Below, one piece after another: positions 34,506 to 43,921 of a stretch of 64,000 nt of DNA. Under the pieces are notes generated by a model. It did no database searches and was not told where the DNA came from. It saw nothing but the letters and a program-made list of their open reading frames with translations. The stretch is from Bacteroidota bacterium (GTDB lineage: Bacteria; Bacteroidota; Bacteroidia; Flavobacteriales_D; Sanyastnellaceae). The DNA lies in assembly GCA_027624855.1 (NCBI GenBank), contig JAQBTQ010000011.1, positions 1 to 64,000 of the forward strand. Reading direction: 5' to 3'. A program made the position numbers and the translations under genes. Within the stretch, counting starts at the first letter, position 1; each line of letters starts with the position of its first letter.

Positions 34506-36287
34506 TCAAGGACAGATCGCTCCAAACGCACCCAAGAACATGAGTAAATCACCTGTATTCACCTGGCCATCGTTGTTGATGTCCTCTGGGCAGGAACTCG
34601 ACGCAGGTAAAATACAGGAACCATCATCCCACATGGCTGCTGGATCATAATTGATGGCTTCACTCCACGTGCAACCTGCACAGCTGGTGACTTCACATGA
34701 GCCGTCGTCTACGGTGGCCTCAGGAAGGTAATTGCACGCGAAATCATACATGCATCCGGGAATTTCTGTTCCCGTTGAATTCCATTCACCAAAAAGCCCA
34801 AGCTGCTCCATGTAGGTCCAGCAAGTCAACCAATTGGAGCCGTCCCAAGGAAATGCGCCGATGTAGTCAACAGGATAAAACCAATCCTCGCTCGGTAAGA
34901 ATTCAGCTGCAACCGTCATGGAATCAGACGCAGTTGGCGTGAGATTGATCGGTTCTGTGACAAAGCCATCCAAAGACTCAAATTGATAATCGAGTTGCGG
35001 ATTTACTGCGAAGTTGTTGTTCGACAGAAAATGCGCTTCCACTTCCTCTTGTCCGTTGAAAACATAACCGGCATTGTAAAGAATCATTTCAGCCAATCCG
35101 GTTGAATCACCGATGTCCCAAAACCGGTTATTTCGAATTTGGGTCTCCCCAAACAAGAGTAATTCCCACGCGTCACAGGGATCCTCATCTTCAAAATCGA
35201 TTCCCAATTCATGATTCAAAAACAAACTATTATGCATTCGAACGCCCGCCCCGTTGTGCATTCGAATCGCCGTCGTTTGTCCACGCCCCAAATACGTTTG
35301 ATTGTACAGCAACGGGTTCGAATAAGGCATGAACGTCATGTCGACGTCGAACTCCTCATAATCATCGCCCTCGTAATCACCTCCATGTTCACCGATGCCA
35401 TTGACTTCGTCAGTTACGACGAAAATGAATTGTCCATTTCCTTGCCATCCTTGATCATATTCCAAACCATCCTCTTTGTTAAATGCCAATCCCAAATGGC
35501 GGACATTCACATCACCCCCAAAAATTTGAATCCCGTCATCCGCACTTGCTACCGCTTCAATGAAATCAATCGTTGTTCCAGAGCCGACACCGCACAAAGT
35601 CAACGCGTTGGTCTCAAGGCCATTGCCAAACTGGCTGATACCCGCCGAAGTGGAGGCATGACGAATACTGATGTAAGTCAAAATTCCCGAATTCGTATGT
35701 TCCAATCCGCTTCCGCCATACACGTTGCGATTCTGTCCACTCTCATCTGTAATTCCCTCAACATCCGCTGTTCCATCGAAGGTGTTTAATGCTCCATCTC
35801 CGCAAAGAATCAAACCTCCCCAGCGTCCGGAAACATCATATCCTTGACTCCCATCCATCGGGTCATCTTCCCCGGTGAAAACAATGGGACAATCGGGAGT
35901 TCCTTGGGCATTGAGATGACCGCCGACGGCAATTACGAGGCTTCCTGCGACTTGGCTAAAAACATAATCCAATCGTGGGGATGGATTTCCGTTGGGCAAG
36001 GTATAGGTCAGGGTATCAACCACGATAGCTTCACGGCCTTTTACAAGCGTTCCGGGCTCAATCGTTAACGTATCACCCGAGTTAACGTAAACCGTCTCTG
36101 TCAACACATAAATCGTATCGCAACTCCATGTGGCTGTTCCAATTCCGAGGCCGCTTTGATCAGAAACTTCAAAGATGGGTCGCTCAGGCAAGGGGAGGCA
36201 ATCACAAGGGCCAGATTGCGAGAAGACCATCTCATGCGCAATGAAAACCCATGTCACAAGCATCAAGAAGCGACAAACATGTCTCAT
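34506..36287 (-). CDS. Secreted beta-helix-like protein with GCTD motifs and half-dockerin C-terminus
   Basis: 593 residues. Signal peptide ends near VFSQS. Residues about 60-470 resemble Bacteroidota surface proteins with parallel beta-helix repeats: TLTIEPGTLVKG, RWGGLILCGDG, NVYGGSGLEHTNSGILTYIS and GIQIFGGDVNVRHL. The C-terminal 90 residues carry two Cys motifs (GCMYDFACNYLPEATVDDGSC-like) and finish CPEDINNDGQVNTGDLLMFL, the same half-dockerin ending as the giant protein 18 kb away on the same strand. No T9SS sorting domain is seen, so the shared ending may replace it. Role unknown. A 10-base palindrome precedes the start. Confidence 0.8.
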   Translation of the reverse strand: MRHVCRFLMLVTWVFIAHEMVFSQSGPCDCLPLPERPIFEVSDQSGLGIGTATWSCDTIYVLTETVYVNSGDTLTIEPGTLVKGREAIVVDTLTYTLPNGNPSPRLDYVFSQVAGSLVIAVGGHLNAQGTPDCPIVFTGEDDPMDGSQGYDVSGRWGGLILCGDGALNTFDGTADVEGITDESGQNRNVYGGSGLEHTNSGILTYISIRHASTSAGISQFGNGLETNALTLCGVGSGTTIDFIEAVASADDGIQIFGGDVNVRHLGLAFNKEDGLEYDQGWQGNGQFIFVVTDEVNGIGEHGGDYEGDDYEEFDVDMTFMPYSNPLLYNQTYLGRGQTTAIRMHNGAGVRMHNSLFLNHELGIDFEDEDPCDAWELLLFGETQIRNNRFWDIGDSTGLAEMILYNAGYVFNGQEEVEAHFLSNNNFAVNPQLDYQFESLDGFVTEPINLTPTASDSMTVAAEFLPSEDWFYPVDYIGAFPWDGSNWLTCWTYMEQLGLFGEWNSTGTEIPGCMYDFACNYLPEATVDDGSCEVTSCAGCTWSEAINYDPAAMWDDGSCILPASSSCPEDINNDGQVNTGDLLMFLGAFGAICP

Positions 36288-36290
36288 TTA

Positions 36291-36300
36291 TAACCGGTTA
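36291..36300. promoter_or_regulatory. Perfect 10-base palindrome TAACCGGTTA before the beta-helix gene
   Basis: TAACCGGTTA lies three bases from the ATG of the minus-strand gene. It may be a regulator site or chance. Confidence 0.25.
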
Positions 36301-36371
36301 AGCATCTTGAATTTAAGGATTTTTCTGCAGAGTTGTCAGAAAACCTTGCGCCGAGTTCTGTTCAATCAGCC

Positions 36372-36379
36372 TAAATTTG
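36372..36379 (+). promoter_or_regulatory. -7 element four bases before the four-Cys membrane protein
   Basis: TAAATTTG, an exact TAnnTTTG match, then TTTC, then ATG at 36384. It shows that this 67-codon frame is a real, separately transcribed gene. Confidence 0.55.
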
Positions 36380-36383
36380 TTTC

Positions 36384-36587
36384 ATGGAATGGAAAGTTGT
36401 TGCGCTCGCGATCGGTTTGTTAGCCATTGGATTTGCTGGAATTGCGATTAAAATCTTGGTGAAAAAAGACGGGAAATTCGCTGGAACCTGCGCAAGCCAG
36501 AGTCCTTTTTTGAATAAGGATGGAGAAGCGTGCTCGCTCTGCGGGGCGAAGCCTGAAGAACAATGCCGCAGCCAAGAATCGGCCTAA
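36384..36587 (+). CDS. Small four-Cys membrane protein beside apbE-nqr, candidate NqrM equivalent
   Basis: 67 residues. One membrane segment (about 4-26) is followed by KKDGKFAGTCASQ and a Cys motif: Cys36, Cys50, Cys53 and Cys61 (spacing C-x13-C-x2-C-x7-C). It faces apbE-nqrFEDCBA and ends 41 bases from apbE. NqrM, needed in Vibrio for delivering iron to the Cys4 site between NqrD and NqrE, is likewise a tiny one-helix protein with four Cys. NqrD and NqrE here keep two Cys each, so such a helper is expected. Similar Bacteroidota proteins are usually labelled only as membrane or secreted proteins. Existence is well supported by promoter and composition; the function is inferred. Confidence 0.75.
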   Translation: MEWKVVALAIGLLAIGFAGIAIKILVKKDGKFAGTCASQSPFLNKDGEACSLCGAKPEEQCRSQESA

Positions 36588-36602
36588 GGCGTTCCTACGC
36601 CT
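36587..36602. terminator. Hairpin between the four-Cys gene and apbE
   Basis: AGGCGT and ACGCCT form a perfect 6-base GC-rich stem around TCCT, starting at the last base of the stop codon. It lies between convergent genes, so it could end transcription from both sides. There is no strong T run, only ATTAAT. Confidence 0.4.
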
Positions 36603-36628
36603 ATTAATCGAACCCTGGTCCGAATGGA

Positions 36629-37774
36629 TTAGATGGAAACGGTGAGCATCGACCACCCTTCTGTTTCCCAAACCTCCCAATCAGTTCCACCTTGGTCGCT
36701 GATGAAATACGCCTCGATTCGCTCATCGGCATTTGAAGTCCGGTATGCGTTGATGAAGGCTTTACCGTTTTCAGGACCAAGCACCATGCAGGCAGTGGCC
36801 AATGCGTCAGCGATGGCGGCATTGGAAGCGTGAATGGTTACGCTCAGCAACCCATGATCCACTGGGTAGCCGTTAAATGGACTTATGGTATGCGACCGTT
36901 TCACTCCATCTACTTCATAAAACTTCCGATAGTTTCCACTGGTGCATACTGCAGCATCATCTACTTGAACAATGGTCTGCATTTCCCTAACCTCCAACGA
37001 TTCGGATGATTCAATGGGACGATCAACGGCTATCCTCCATGATTCACCATCTTCACGACGACCTCCACAGCGCACCTCACCGCCTACCTCAACCATGTAA
37101 TGCTCCACCCCCGATTGAAGAAGATACATTGCAATGAGATCAACCGTGAGCCCTTGGGCAATTCCATTAAAATCCAATTGAACAAGGGTATCCTTTTTAT
37201 GAACATCAACAACAGAAACATGCCCCTTCGAGCCATTGTCAAAGTCCACCTTTATACCATTCTTGTTCAGGCCTACATGATTCAACGTCATTTGTACGCC
37301 TTCATCATTGACCTCCTGACGCTTTGACAAGCCAAACCCCCAAAGTTCCACCAATGGATTCACTGTTGGATCAAATGCCCCTTGACTCGCTTGGTTGAGC
37401 GCAAGCACCTGATTCCATAAGGGCAGCCACAAACCACTCGAATCCCTGAATGAAAGCAAAGAATCAGAAAGTCCATTGATTTCATTGATGCGCGACGCTG
37501 GTCTCCACAGGTTGAACTCCATATCCACGACCTCTAGGATGGAGTCAATGCCTGCCTGCTTCTGCAAATAGTCCGCTTCAGTTAACTGCTCATTTCCTTG
37601 ATCTTGCGCAGGACTGATGTACTTAATATGATAAGTGGTCCCTTGGGTTTCGCCAGTATGAATAATATAACCCACTGCTGGTGCATGAGCCTGTGGCTCA
37701 TGACCATCTCCGCATTGAGTCAAGGACAAGCTCAAAACAACTGCCCAGAACAACCACTCTCCGCCCAACTTCAC
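36629..37774 (-). CDS. apbE: FAD:protein FMN transferase ApbE
   Basis: 381 residues from a GTG at 37774. The frame is open to 37864 but that would overlap nqrF, while the GTG gives MKLGGEWLFWAVVLSLSLTQC, a proper lipoprotein signal peptide with Cys21. Motifs include EFNLWRPASRINEIN, GAFDPTVNPLVELWGFG, QLDFNGIAQGLTVDLIA and the magnesium-site NYRKFYEVDG...THSISPF-like HTISPFNGYPV. It attaches FMN through phosphate to a Thr in NqrB and NqrC in the periplasm. Its position right after nqrF, 34 bases away, fits this job. The start is the least certain part. Confidence 0.93.
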   Translation of the reverse strand: MKLGGEWLFWAVVLSLSLTQCGDGHEPQAHAPAVGYIIHTGETQGTTYHIKYISPAQDQGNEQLTEADYLQKQAGIDSILEVVDMEFNLWRPASRINEINGLSDSLLSFRDSSGLWLPLWNQVLALNQASQGAFDPTVNPLVELWGFGLSKRQEVNDEGVQMTLNHVGLNKNGIKVDFDNGSKGHVSVVDVHKKDTLVQLDFNGIAQGLTVDLIAMYLLQSGVEHYMVEVGGEVRCGGRREDGESWRIAVDRPIESSESLEVREMQTIVQVDDAAVCTSGNYRKFYEVDGVKRSHTISPFNGYPVDHGLLSVTIHASNAAIADALATACMVLGPENGKAFINAYRTSNADERIEAYFISDQGGTDWEVWETEGWSMLTVSI

Positions 37775-37808
37775 GCGGCTGCTTTGAATGAACGATGAAG
37801 CGTGATCC

Positions 37809-39104
37809 TTAACCTCCAAAATCGTCGAAGCTGACATTCTCTGGAGGAACACCCCAGTCGTCACACATCTTCAATACAGCTTGGTTCATCAATGGTGGAC
37901 CACAGAAGTAAAACTCAATGTCCTCTGGCGCATCATGGTGAGCAAGCTGATGCTCGATGACAGCATTGTGCACGAATCCCAAAAACCCATCTCCCTCGTC
38001 ATTCACATCCTTTTTCACCTGCCAGTTGTCCTCATCTGCCGGTTCTGACAAAACCACATGGAAATCGAAATTGGGGAATTCTTGCGCAATCTTGTTGAAA
38101 TCATCGAGGTAGAATAATTCCCGCTTCGATCGTCCACCATACCAAAACGTCACCTTTCGATCGGTTTTCAAAGTGTGAAACAGATGGAACAAATGCGAAC
38201 GCATAGGAGCCATTCCGGCTCCTCCGCCGATGTAAATCATTTCAGACTCGGTCTCTTTGATGAAGAATTCACCATAAGGTCCAGAGATGGTTACCCTATC
38301 TCCTGGCTTTTGAGCGAATACATAGGATGAACAAATCCCAGGATTTACCTGCATCCAAGCATTTCTCGCTCGATCCCATGGAGGGGTAGCTATCCGAATA
38401 TTCAACATGACAATGTTGCCCTCCGCTGGATGATTCGCCATAGAGTATGCGCGCACTATGGGTTCATCGTTCGTCATTTTCAAGTCCCATAATCCAAACT
38501 TATCCCATTCGCTCTGGAAGGTATTGGGATCTTTATGATGGTCGGGATGGGCGGTAATGTCCATGGATTTATAGTCGACCACAACTTCTGGAACATCGAC
38601 CTGTATGTATCCGCCAGCTTCAAATTCGAGGCTTTCGCCTTCAGGCAATCGAACCACAAACTCTTTAATGAAAGAAGCCACGTTGTAGTTGGAAACCACC
38701 TCGCACTCCCATTTCTTGATACCGAATACCTCCTCGGGCACTTGGATTTCCATGTCCTCCTTTACCTTCACCTGGCACCCAAGTCGCCAATGATCTGCCA
38801 CCTCCTTTCTCGAAAAATGTGGCTCTTCCGTTGGCAAAATCGACCCACCTCCTACTGGAACTTGACATCGGCATTGCACACATGTTCCACCTCCACCACA
38901 AGCAGAAGGCAAAAAGACTCCATTATTTCCAAGCGTACTGAGCAATGTGCTACCTCCATCAACTTCTAGGGTTTGTTCCCCGTTGATGACAATTTTGACC
39001 TTACCACTGGGAGAAAGCTTCGCCTTGGCAAACAAAAGCAGCCCTACCAAAAGAAGAATTACGGTAAGAAAAAATGCAATGGTTAAAACAATCGTCGTTG
39101 TCAT
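37809..39104 (-). CDS. nqrF: Na+-translocating NADH:quinone reductase subunit F
   Basis: 431 residues from the ATG at 39104. One N-terminal membrane helix, then a 2Fe-2S ferredoxin domain with [13 protein letters not shown] and LGCQV as cluster ligands, then a ferredoxin-reductase domain with RAYSMAN for FAD binding and [13 protein letters not shown] for NADH, ending VSFDDFGG. It takes the electron pair from NADH and starts electron transfer through Nqr. Five bases follow nqrE's stop. It is the last nqr gene before apbE. Confidence 0.98.
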   Translation of the reverse strand: MTTTIVLTIAFFLTVILLLVGLLLFAKAKLSPSGKVKIVINGEQTLEVDGGSTLLSTLGNNGVFLPSACGGGGTCVQCRCQVPVGGGSILPTEEPHFSRKEVADHWRLGCQVKVKEDMEIQVPEEVFGIKKWECEVVSNYNVASFIKEFVVRLPEGESLEFEAGGYIQVDVPEVVVDYKSMDITAHPDHHKDPNTFQSEWDKFGLWDLKMTNDEPIVRAYSMANHPAEGNIVMLNIRIATPPWDRARNAWMQVNPGICSSYVFAQKPGDRVTISGPYGEFFIKETESEMIYIGGGAGMAPMRSHLFHLFHTLKTDRKVTFWYGGRSKRELFYLDDFNKIAQEFPNFDFHVVLSEPADEDNWQVKKDVNDEGDGFLGFVHNAVIEHQLAHHDAPEDIEFYFCGPPLMNQAVLKMCDDWGVPPENVSFDDFGG

Positions 39105-39109
39105 CTCTA

Positions 39110-39724
39110 TCAAATTTCAATGCCCATGAAACTCATGAAAGCGATGCCCATGAGTCCAGTGATGATAAACGTAATTCCAAGTCCTTTTAACGGAGCTGGA
39201 ACATGTGAATACCTAATCTTTTCGCGAATCGCCGCTATGGCGACAATAGCAATCCACCAGCCAACCCCTGATCCCAAGCCGAAGACCGTGGCCTCACCAA
39301 TACCGGGATACTGACGATCCTGCATGAACAATGCTCCACCTAAAATCGAGCAATTCACGGCGATTAGCGGCAAGAAAATGCCCAATGCTCCATACAAGGC
39401 CGGTGCAAATTTCTCAACGATCATCTCCACCAACTGCACCATAGACGCTATGACCGCAATGAACATGATAAAACTTAAGAAGCTCAAATCAACTTCAGAA
39501 TAGCTTGGGTCTAGCCAACTCAACGCTCCCTCCTTCAAGACATAGTTTTCCAACAAATAATTGATGGGCACTGTAATTCCGAGCACGAAGATGACCGCCA
39601 ATCCCAAACCATTTGCAGTCTTTACAGTCTTGGAAACGGCCAGGTAGGAACACATTCCCAAGAAATAGGCGAAAATCATATTTTCGATGAAGATGCCCTT
39701 TACAAAAATACTGATGTACTCCAT
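39110..39724 (-). CDS. nqrE: Na+-translocating NADH:quinone reductase subunit E
   Basis: 204 residues, six membrane helices. Cys25 in [10 protein letters not shown] and a second Cys near 119 in [10 protein letters not shown] are the two ligands this subunit gives to the membrane-embedded iron site shared with NqrD. Overlaps nqrD's stop codon by one base (TAATG), so coupled. It is part of the sodium channel core. Confidence 0.98.
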   Translation of the reverse strand: MEYISIFVKGIFIENMIFAYFLGMCSYLAVSKTVKTANGLGLAVIFVLGITVPINYLLENYVLKEGALSWLDPSYSEVDLSFLSFIMFIAVIASMVQLVEMIVEKFAPALYGALGIFLPLIAVNCSILGGALFMQDRQYPGIGEATVFGLGSGVGWWIAIVAIAAIREKIRYSHVPAPLKGLGITFIITGLMGIAFMSFMGIEI

Positions 39725-40416
39725 TAGTTCTCTTCGATTAAGGCCTTATTGCGGCTTCTTTGAATCCAAATGATGATACCTACTGTCACCAATGCCATAG
39801 GAGGCAGAATCATGAGGTTATTGTTTTCATAAAAACCACCTTCACTCATGAACCAATCGGTTGGCAAGAATTTTACTTGACCCATCCCAGGCAGAGAAAT
39901 CGCTCCACTTCCAAATACCTCACGGACAACCGACACAGCCAATAGTATCCATGCATAGCCCATCGCGTTTCCAATGGCGTCCAAAAATGAAGGCCCTGGC
40001 TTGTTTCCAAGTGCGAACGCTTCGAGCCTTCCCATGATGATGCAATTGGTGATGATCAAGCCTACAAAAACCGATAATTTTTCTGAGATGTCAGGTTGGA
40101 AAGCCTTCAATACTTGGTCCACAATGATGACCAAGGATGCGACAACCACCAATTGAACAATGATTCGGATTCGATCCGGAATCATGTTGCGCAGTAAAGA
40201 GATGATCACATTGCCGCCAATCATGACAAACAAAACCGACAAACTCATGATGACCGCTTGCTGCAATTGAACGGTGATGGCCAATGCAGAACAAATGCCC
40301 AACACTTGTACGGTTATCGGATTGGAGTCGTCCAAAGGATCGGAAAGCAACTTCCGATTCTTTTTCGAAAACAACGACTCTTTTTTCGTCGTTGCAGATT
40401 TGGTATCCGTGCTCAT
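39724..40416 (-). CDS. nqrD: Na+-translocating NADH:quinone reductase subunit D
   Basis: 230 residues. The first ~30 residues are a hydrophilic tail, then six membrane helices in inverted topology to NqrE. Cys42 (VLGICSALA) and Cys near 125 ([13 protein letters not shown]) are the partner iron ligands. Overlaps nqrC by four bases. Confidence 0.98.
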   Translation of the reverse strand: MSTDTKSATTKKESLFSKKNRKLLSDPLDDSNPITVQVLGICSALAITVQLQQAVIMSLSVLFVMIGGNVIISLLRNMIPDRIRIIVQLVVVASLVIIVDQVLKAFQPDISEKLSVFVGLIITNCIIMGRLEAFALGNKPGPSFLDAIGNAMGYAWILLAVSVVREVFGSGAISLPGMGQVKFLPTDWFMSEGGFYENNNLMILPPMALVTVGIIIWIQRSRNKALIEEN

Positions 40417-41213
40417 CGTTGCGCTTTTGTTTTTGATTCAAAGTAGCCCAAGTAGACAGCCAATGTTCGGTTGATCATTTCGTCTACCCCTTTTGAGGTG
40501 ATCGTTCCGCCTGTTATTCCGTCGACACTGTATTCATCGGTTGGCGCTCCACCCTTGACAACACTGAACAAAGTTGACGCCCCCTTATTGAGTTGCTTCC
40601 CTTTGAATTTTTCAGTGAAGAATGTCTCCTTGATTTCTGCACCCAGTCCAGGTGTTTCCGTCTTGTGATCAAAATTGGCTCCGTAAATCGTTGTCATGTC
40701 ATCTTCTAACGCGACATAACCCCAAATCGGGCCCCAAAGTCCTGATCCGACAACCGGGATAACATAAAGCGTTTTTCCATCTTGGCTCCGGCATTCAAAC
40801 AATGGAAATCGAAGTCCTTTATCCACTAAAGCTTCATTCAATTTATCCGAATCCCCATCAGCTGCTTTCACCGCTGATTTTACAGCAGCTCGATAGTCCT
40901 TTTGCACGTCGATGGTAAATGGATCTTCCTTGTCCTTTGGATTGACTGGTTCGGTCGTAGCCGTCAATTGCTGACCGTTCAAATCAATCGCTACACGCTC
41001 AACAACGAACTCAGCGAATAACTCACTCGCATTGGAGCGATTGGCTTCTACTCCGATGGCTCCGAGGATATCAATCATCTTCTTATCCGCTGCATTTGCA
41101 TCTTGGCGATCTTTTAGAGACAACGCGGTGAATGCCAATGCTGATCCAACGATGATTACCATCAAGATGGAAAACAAGAAAGTGTATCCTGTGCTGTTTT
41201 TATTAATGGCCAT
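40413..41213 (-). CDS. nqrC: Na+-translocating NADH:quinone reductase subunit C
   Basis: 266 residues from the ATG at 41213, preferred over an upstream frame start. One N-terminal membrane helix (YTFLFSILMVIIVGSALA), then a periplasmic FMN-binding domain. The FMN attachment site DGITGGTITSKG has its Thr at about 237, the residue flavinylated by ApbE. The consensus Ala before the Thr is Gly here, a tolerated change. Confidence 0.97.
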   Translation of the reverse strand: MAINKNSTGYTFLFSILMVIIVGSALAFTALSLKDRQDANAADKKMIDILGAIGVEANRSNASELFAEFVVERVAIDLNGQQLTATTEPVNPKDKEDPFTIDVQKDYRAAVKSAVKAADGDSDKLNEALVDKGLRFPLFECRSQDGKTLYVIPVVGSGLWGPIWGYVALEDDMTTIYGANFDHKTETPGLGAEIKETFFTEKFKGKQLNKGASTLFSVVKGGAPTDEYSVDGITGGTITSKGVDEMINRTLAVYLGYFESKTKAQR

Positions 41214-41223
41214 GGTCTTCTTT

Positions 41224-42480
41224 TTATGCAGTTGCACTTTGCGAAGCCAATGCGCGTTTTTCTCTGCGACTGATGTTGGCTTGAATCACATAATGGTCAA
41301 TGAGTGGAGCCATTACATTCATGAACAGGATGGCCATCATTACCCCTTCTGGGTATGCCGGATTGAACACCCGTATCATGATGCTCAAAAACCCTCCCAA
41401 GAATCCATAAATCCACTTACCACGTTCGGTTTGGGCCGCACTAACCGGATCGGTCGCCATGAAAACCATTCCAAACATGAATCCTCCCATCACGACTTGG
41501 TGAATGGCGGGTAACTCCATGTAGGCGTTCAATCCCATCCAGTTGAATAAATAACCCATGGTCAATCCTCCAACCAAGAAAGAAGACATGATCTTCCAGC
41601 TTCCGATTCCGGTCCAAATAAGCAGAATCGCTCCCAACAAAATCGCAAGTGCGGATGTTTCGCCAATGGATCCTGGTATCAAACCAAGAAACGAATTGGT
41701 GAGGCTAAACATTCCGTCCGATTCGAACATGCTCATGACCGATTGCACTCCGGCTTCCGAGGGCAGCTTACCCACGGTCGAGGCGAGTTGACCAAGCGCC
41801 GTCGCACCCGTATATCCATCTGCTACCTGCAAGAGACCAGCATCGGCTGAAGCTTTCACATCATGAATCCAGATTTCTCCGGACAGCTGTTTTGGATAGG
41901 CAAAGAACAAAAACGCTCTGGCAGTCAATGCCACATTGAGGATGTTCATTCCAGTCCCACCGAACACTTCCTTCGCTATGATTACAGCAAATGCCACCGC
42001 AATGGCAACCATCCAAAGCGGAACGTCTACGGGCATGATAAGCGGGATGAGCATTCCAGAAACCAGGTATCCCTCGTTGATGCTATGCCCACGCATGCCA
42101 GCAAACAAGAATTCAATTCCCAACCCAACGCCATAACTAACCACCACAAGCGGTAGGACTTTCCAAGCTCCGATCAAAAGCTTATCCCAAATTGCCATGG
42201 TCAAGGGATCCGAGGTTGTGATTTCACCGATGGACAGCATGTATTGATGTCCTTGATTCCAGGTTCCAAATAACAACGCAGGAATCATCGCAACGATGAC
42301 CATGAACATGGTTCGCTTCAAATCAACGCCATCCCGGATGTGCACACCATTCTTGGTGGCATGGCCAGGAGTAAAAGCAAATGTTTCAAGCGAATCATAG
42401 ACTACCCAAAATCTTTTCAATTTGCCTCCTTCCTCAAAATGAGGGCGCACGGCATCTAGAAGTTTGTGTACTGCTTTCAT
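41224..42480 (-). CDS. nqrB: Na+-translocating NADH:quinone reductase subunit B
   Basis: 418 residues, about ten membrane helices. The FMN attachment motif DGYTGATALG has Thr227, matching the flavinylated Thr of the family. NqrB also binds riboflavin and the quinone and carries the main sodium path. It starts one base after nqrA's stop and ends 10 bases before nqrC. Confidence 0.98.
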   Translation of the reverse strand: MKAVHKLLDAVRPHFEEGGKLKRFWVVYDSLETFAFTPGHATKNGVHIRDGVDLKRTMFMVIVAMIPALLFGTWNQGHQYMLSIGEITTSDPLTMAIWDKLLIGAWKVLPLVVVSYGVGLGIEFLFAGMRGHSINEGYLVSGMLIPLIMPVDVPLWMVAIAVAFAVIIAKEVFGGTGMNILNVALTARAFLFFAYPKQLSGEIWIHDVKASADAGLLQVADGYTGATALGQLASTVGKLPSEAGVQSVMSMFESDGMFSLTNSFLGLIPGSIGETSALAILLGAILLIWTGIGSWKIMSSFLVGGLTMGYLFNWMGLNAYMELPAIHQVVMGGFMFGMVFMATDPVSAAQTERGKWIYGFLGGFLSIMIRVFNPAYPEGVMMAILFMNVMAPLIDHYVIQANISRREKRALASQSATA

Positions 42481-42481
42481 C

Positions 42482-43840
42482 TTAACCCAATTCTTTCTTT
42501 AATCGATCCAGTCCTTCCCGCACAAGCGACTGCACGCCAATCTTTGAAGTGCAAGCGTATTCGCACAAAGCAAAATCTTCCGGAGCCACCTCATAAATCC
42601 CCAATTTTTCCATTGCATCTATATCATTGGCCAAAATGCTTTTCAGCAGGTGCACCGGATAGATGTCAAATGGAAATACCGCTTCGTATTGACCCGTCAC
42701 GACGAATGCTCGTTCTTCTCCATTGTTGCAGGTATCCATTGTAAACTCTTTGGATTTTGGCAACAACCAAGTTGGGTAGCTCTTGGACAAACTGAATTTA
42801 TCAAAACCCAACCCGAGCCATCCTTCTGTTAGAAGGAATTTAGGCTTATTCCCCTCTGGTAAAAGAGTCAATTGACGATGCAAACCACCCATATGGCCCT
42901 CTCGATTCACTCGAACACCGGTTAGTGGATTTCCGGAAATCGCGCGGTCTTCAGATTCGTCAAAATCCGGTCCTAAGAGCCCAGCGACTTCGCACCCGAG
43001 GGTAACCGAAGCATGGCCAGGACTGCTGCATGAGGAACCCGCAACAGAAATCGTTCTCTTGGCAATGTATGTTCCTGTTTTGATGCTTTCTCCCAGGTTT
43101 GCGACATCTTCGGGGTGCATGGACCAAACAACCTCGCCTTTGTTCACAGGCGCGGTATGATGAATCTGCACACCAACATTTCCAGCCGGGTGGGGACCTT
43201 GAAAAACGTACCGTTCAACACCCGTAATGCTATCAAAATCGGTTTGTCCTGCTCGCACTCCTAGGTGCACAGGCTGACCACCAACTACAACCCTCAAGGC
43301 ATCAATTCCCTGCTGGAACGAATCCATTCGTCCGTTCAAGACCACTCCCATATCAGGAGCTAGCGGGGCACTCTCGAAGCCACTGATGTGAATGCTACGA
43401 GGCAACTCCGATGGGTCAGCCACCGTTGCAAAGGGTCGTTGCTCCATGAAAGCCATGAAGCCCCTCTTTTGCAATTCAGCGACCATTTCGTTGGGACTCA
43501 ACGAACCAACATCGAGCGTGCCGAAGTTTTTCGCATTTTGCTTTCCATCTCCATCAATGACTACCGACAATATTCGCCGTTTCTCTCCCCGAATGATGGC
43601 TTTTACAGCCCCACTGATAGGACTCAAAAACTTTGATTCCGGGTGTTCCTTGCTGTGAAATAAGACCGACCCTGCCTCGACAGCAGCGCCTTCCTTTACT
43701 TCCAGTTTCGGAACAATTCCTTGATAATCTGGGGGTTGAACGGCATAAGTTGCCGTCATTGGAACGACCTCATGATTCGAGGTGGGACGACCCTTGAGTC
43801 GTATATCTGCTCCTTTTTTAATCCGTATCGTGCGTGACAT
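42482..43840 (-). CDS. nqrA: Na+-translocating NADH:quinone reductase subunit A
   Basis: 452 residues from the ATG at 43840 (MSRTIRIKKGADIRLKG), the conserved N-terminus of the family; 24 more open codons upstream are not expected to be translated. Soluble cytoplasmic subunit with no cofactor of its own; it packs on NqrB. First gene of the nqrABCDEF-apbE operon, all genes close or overlapping. A -7 element lies 29 bases upstream. Confidence 0.97.
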   Translation of the reverse strand: MSRTIRIKKGADIRLKGRPTSNHEVVPMTATYAVQPPDYQGIVPKLEVKEGAAVEAGSVLFHSKEHPESKFLSPISGAVKAIIRGEKRRILSVVIDGDGKQNAKNFGTLDVGSLSPNEMVAELQKRGFMAFMEQRPFATVADPSELPRSIHISGFESAPLAPDMGVVLNGRMDSFQQGIDALRVVVGGQPVHLGVRAGQTDFDSITGVERYVFQGPHPAGNVGVQIHHTAPVNKGEVVWSMHPEDVANLGESIKTGTYIAKRTISVAGSSCSSPGHASVTLGCEVAGLLGPDFDESEDRAISGNPLTGVRVNREGHMGGLHRQLTLLPEGNKPKFLLTEGWLGLGFDKFSLSKSYPTWLLPKSKEFTMDTCNNGEERAFVVTGQYEAVFPFDIYPVHLLKSILANDIDAMEKLGIYEVAPEDFALCEYACTSKIGVQSLVREGLDRLKKELG

Positions 43841-43869
43841 CAGCTCACGAAGGTTTACTTTTCGGGGCG

Positions 43870-43877
43870 CAAAGGTA
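43870..43877 (-). promoter_or_regulatory. -7 element of the nqr operon
   Basis: On the minus strand TACCTTTG, an exact TAnnTTTG match, 29 bases before the nqrA ATG. This predicts a leader of about 25 bases, in contrast to the leaderless pattern elsewhere in the window. A TTTTG lies further upstream at 43910-43914, spaced too far for a typical -33. Confidence 0.5.
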
Positions 43878-43921
43878 GGACTCCACTCGCACGTCTGCAC
43901 CCTTTTTTTCAAAATTCTTGA

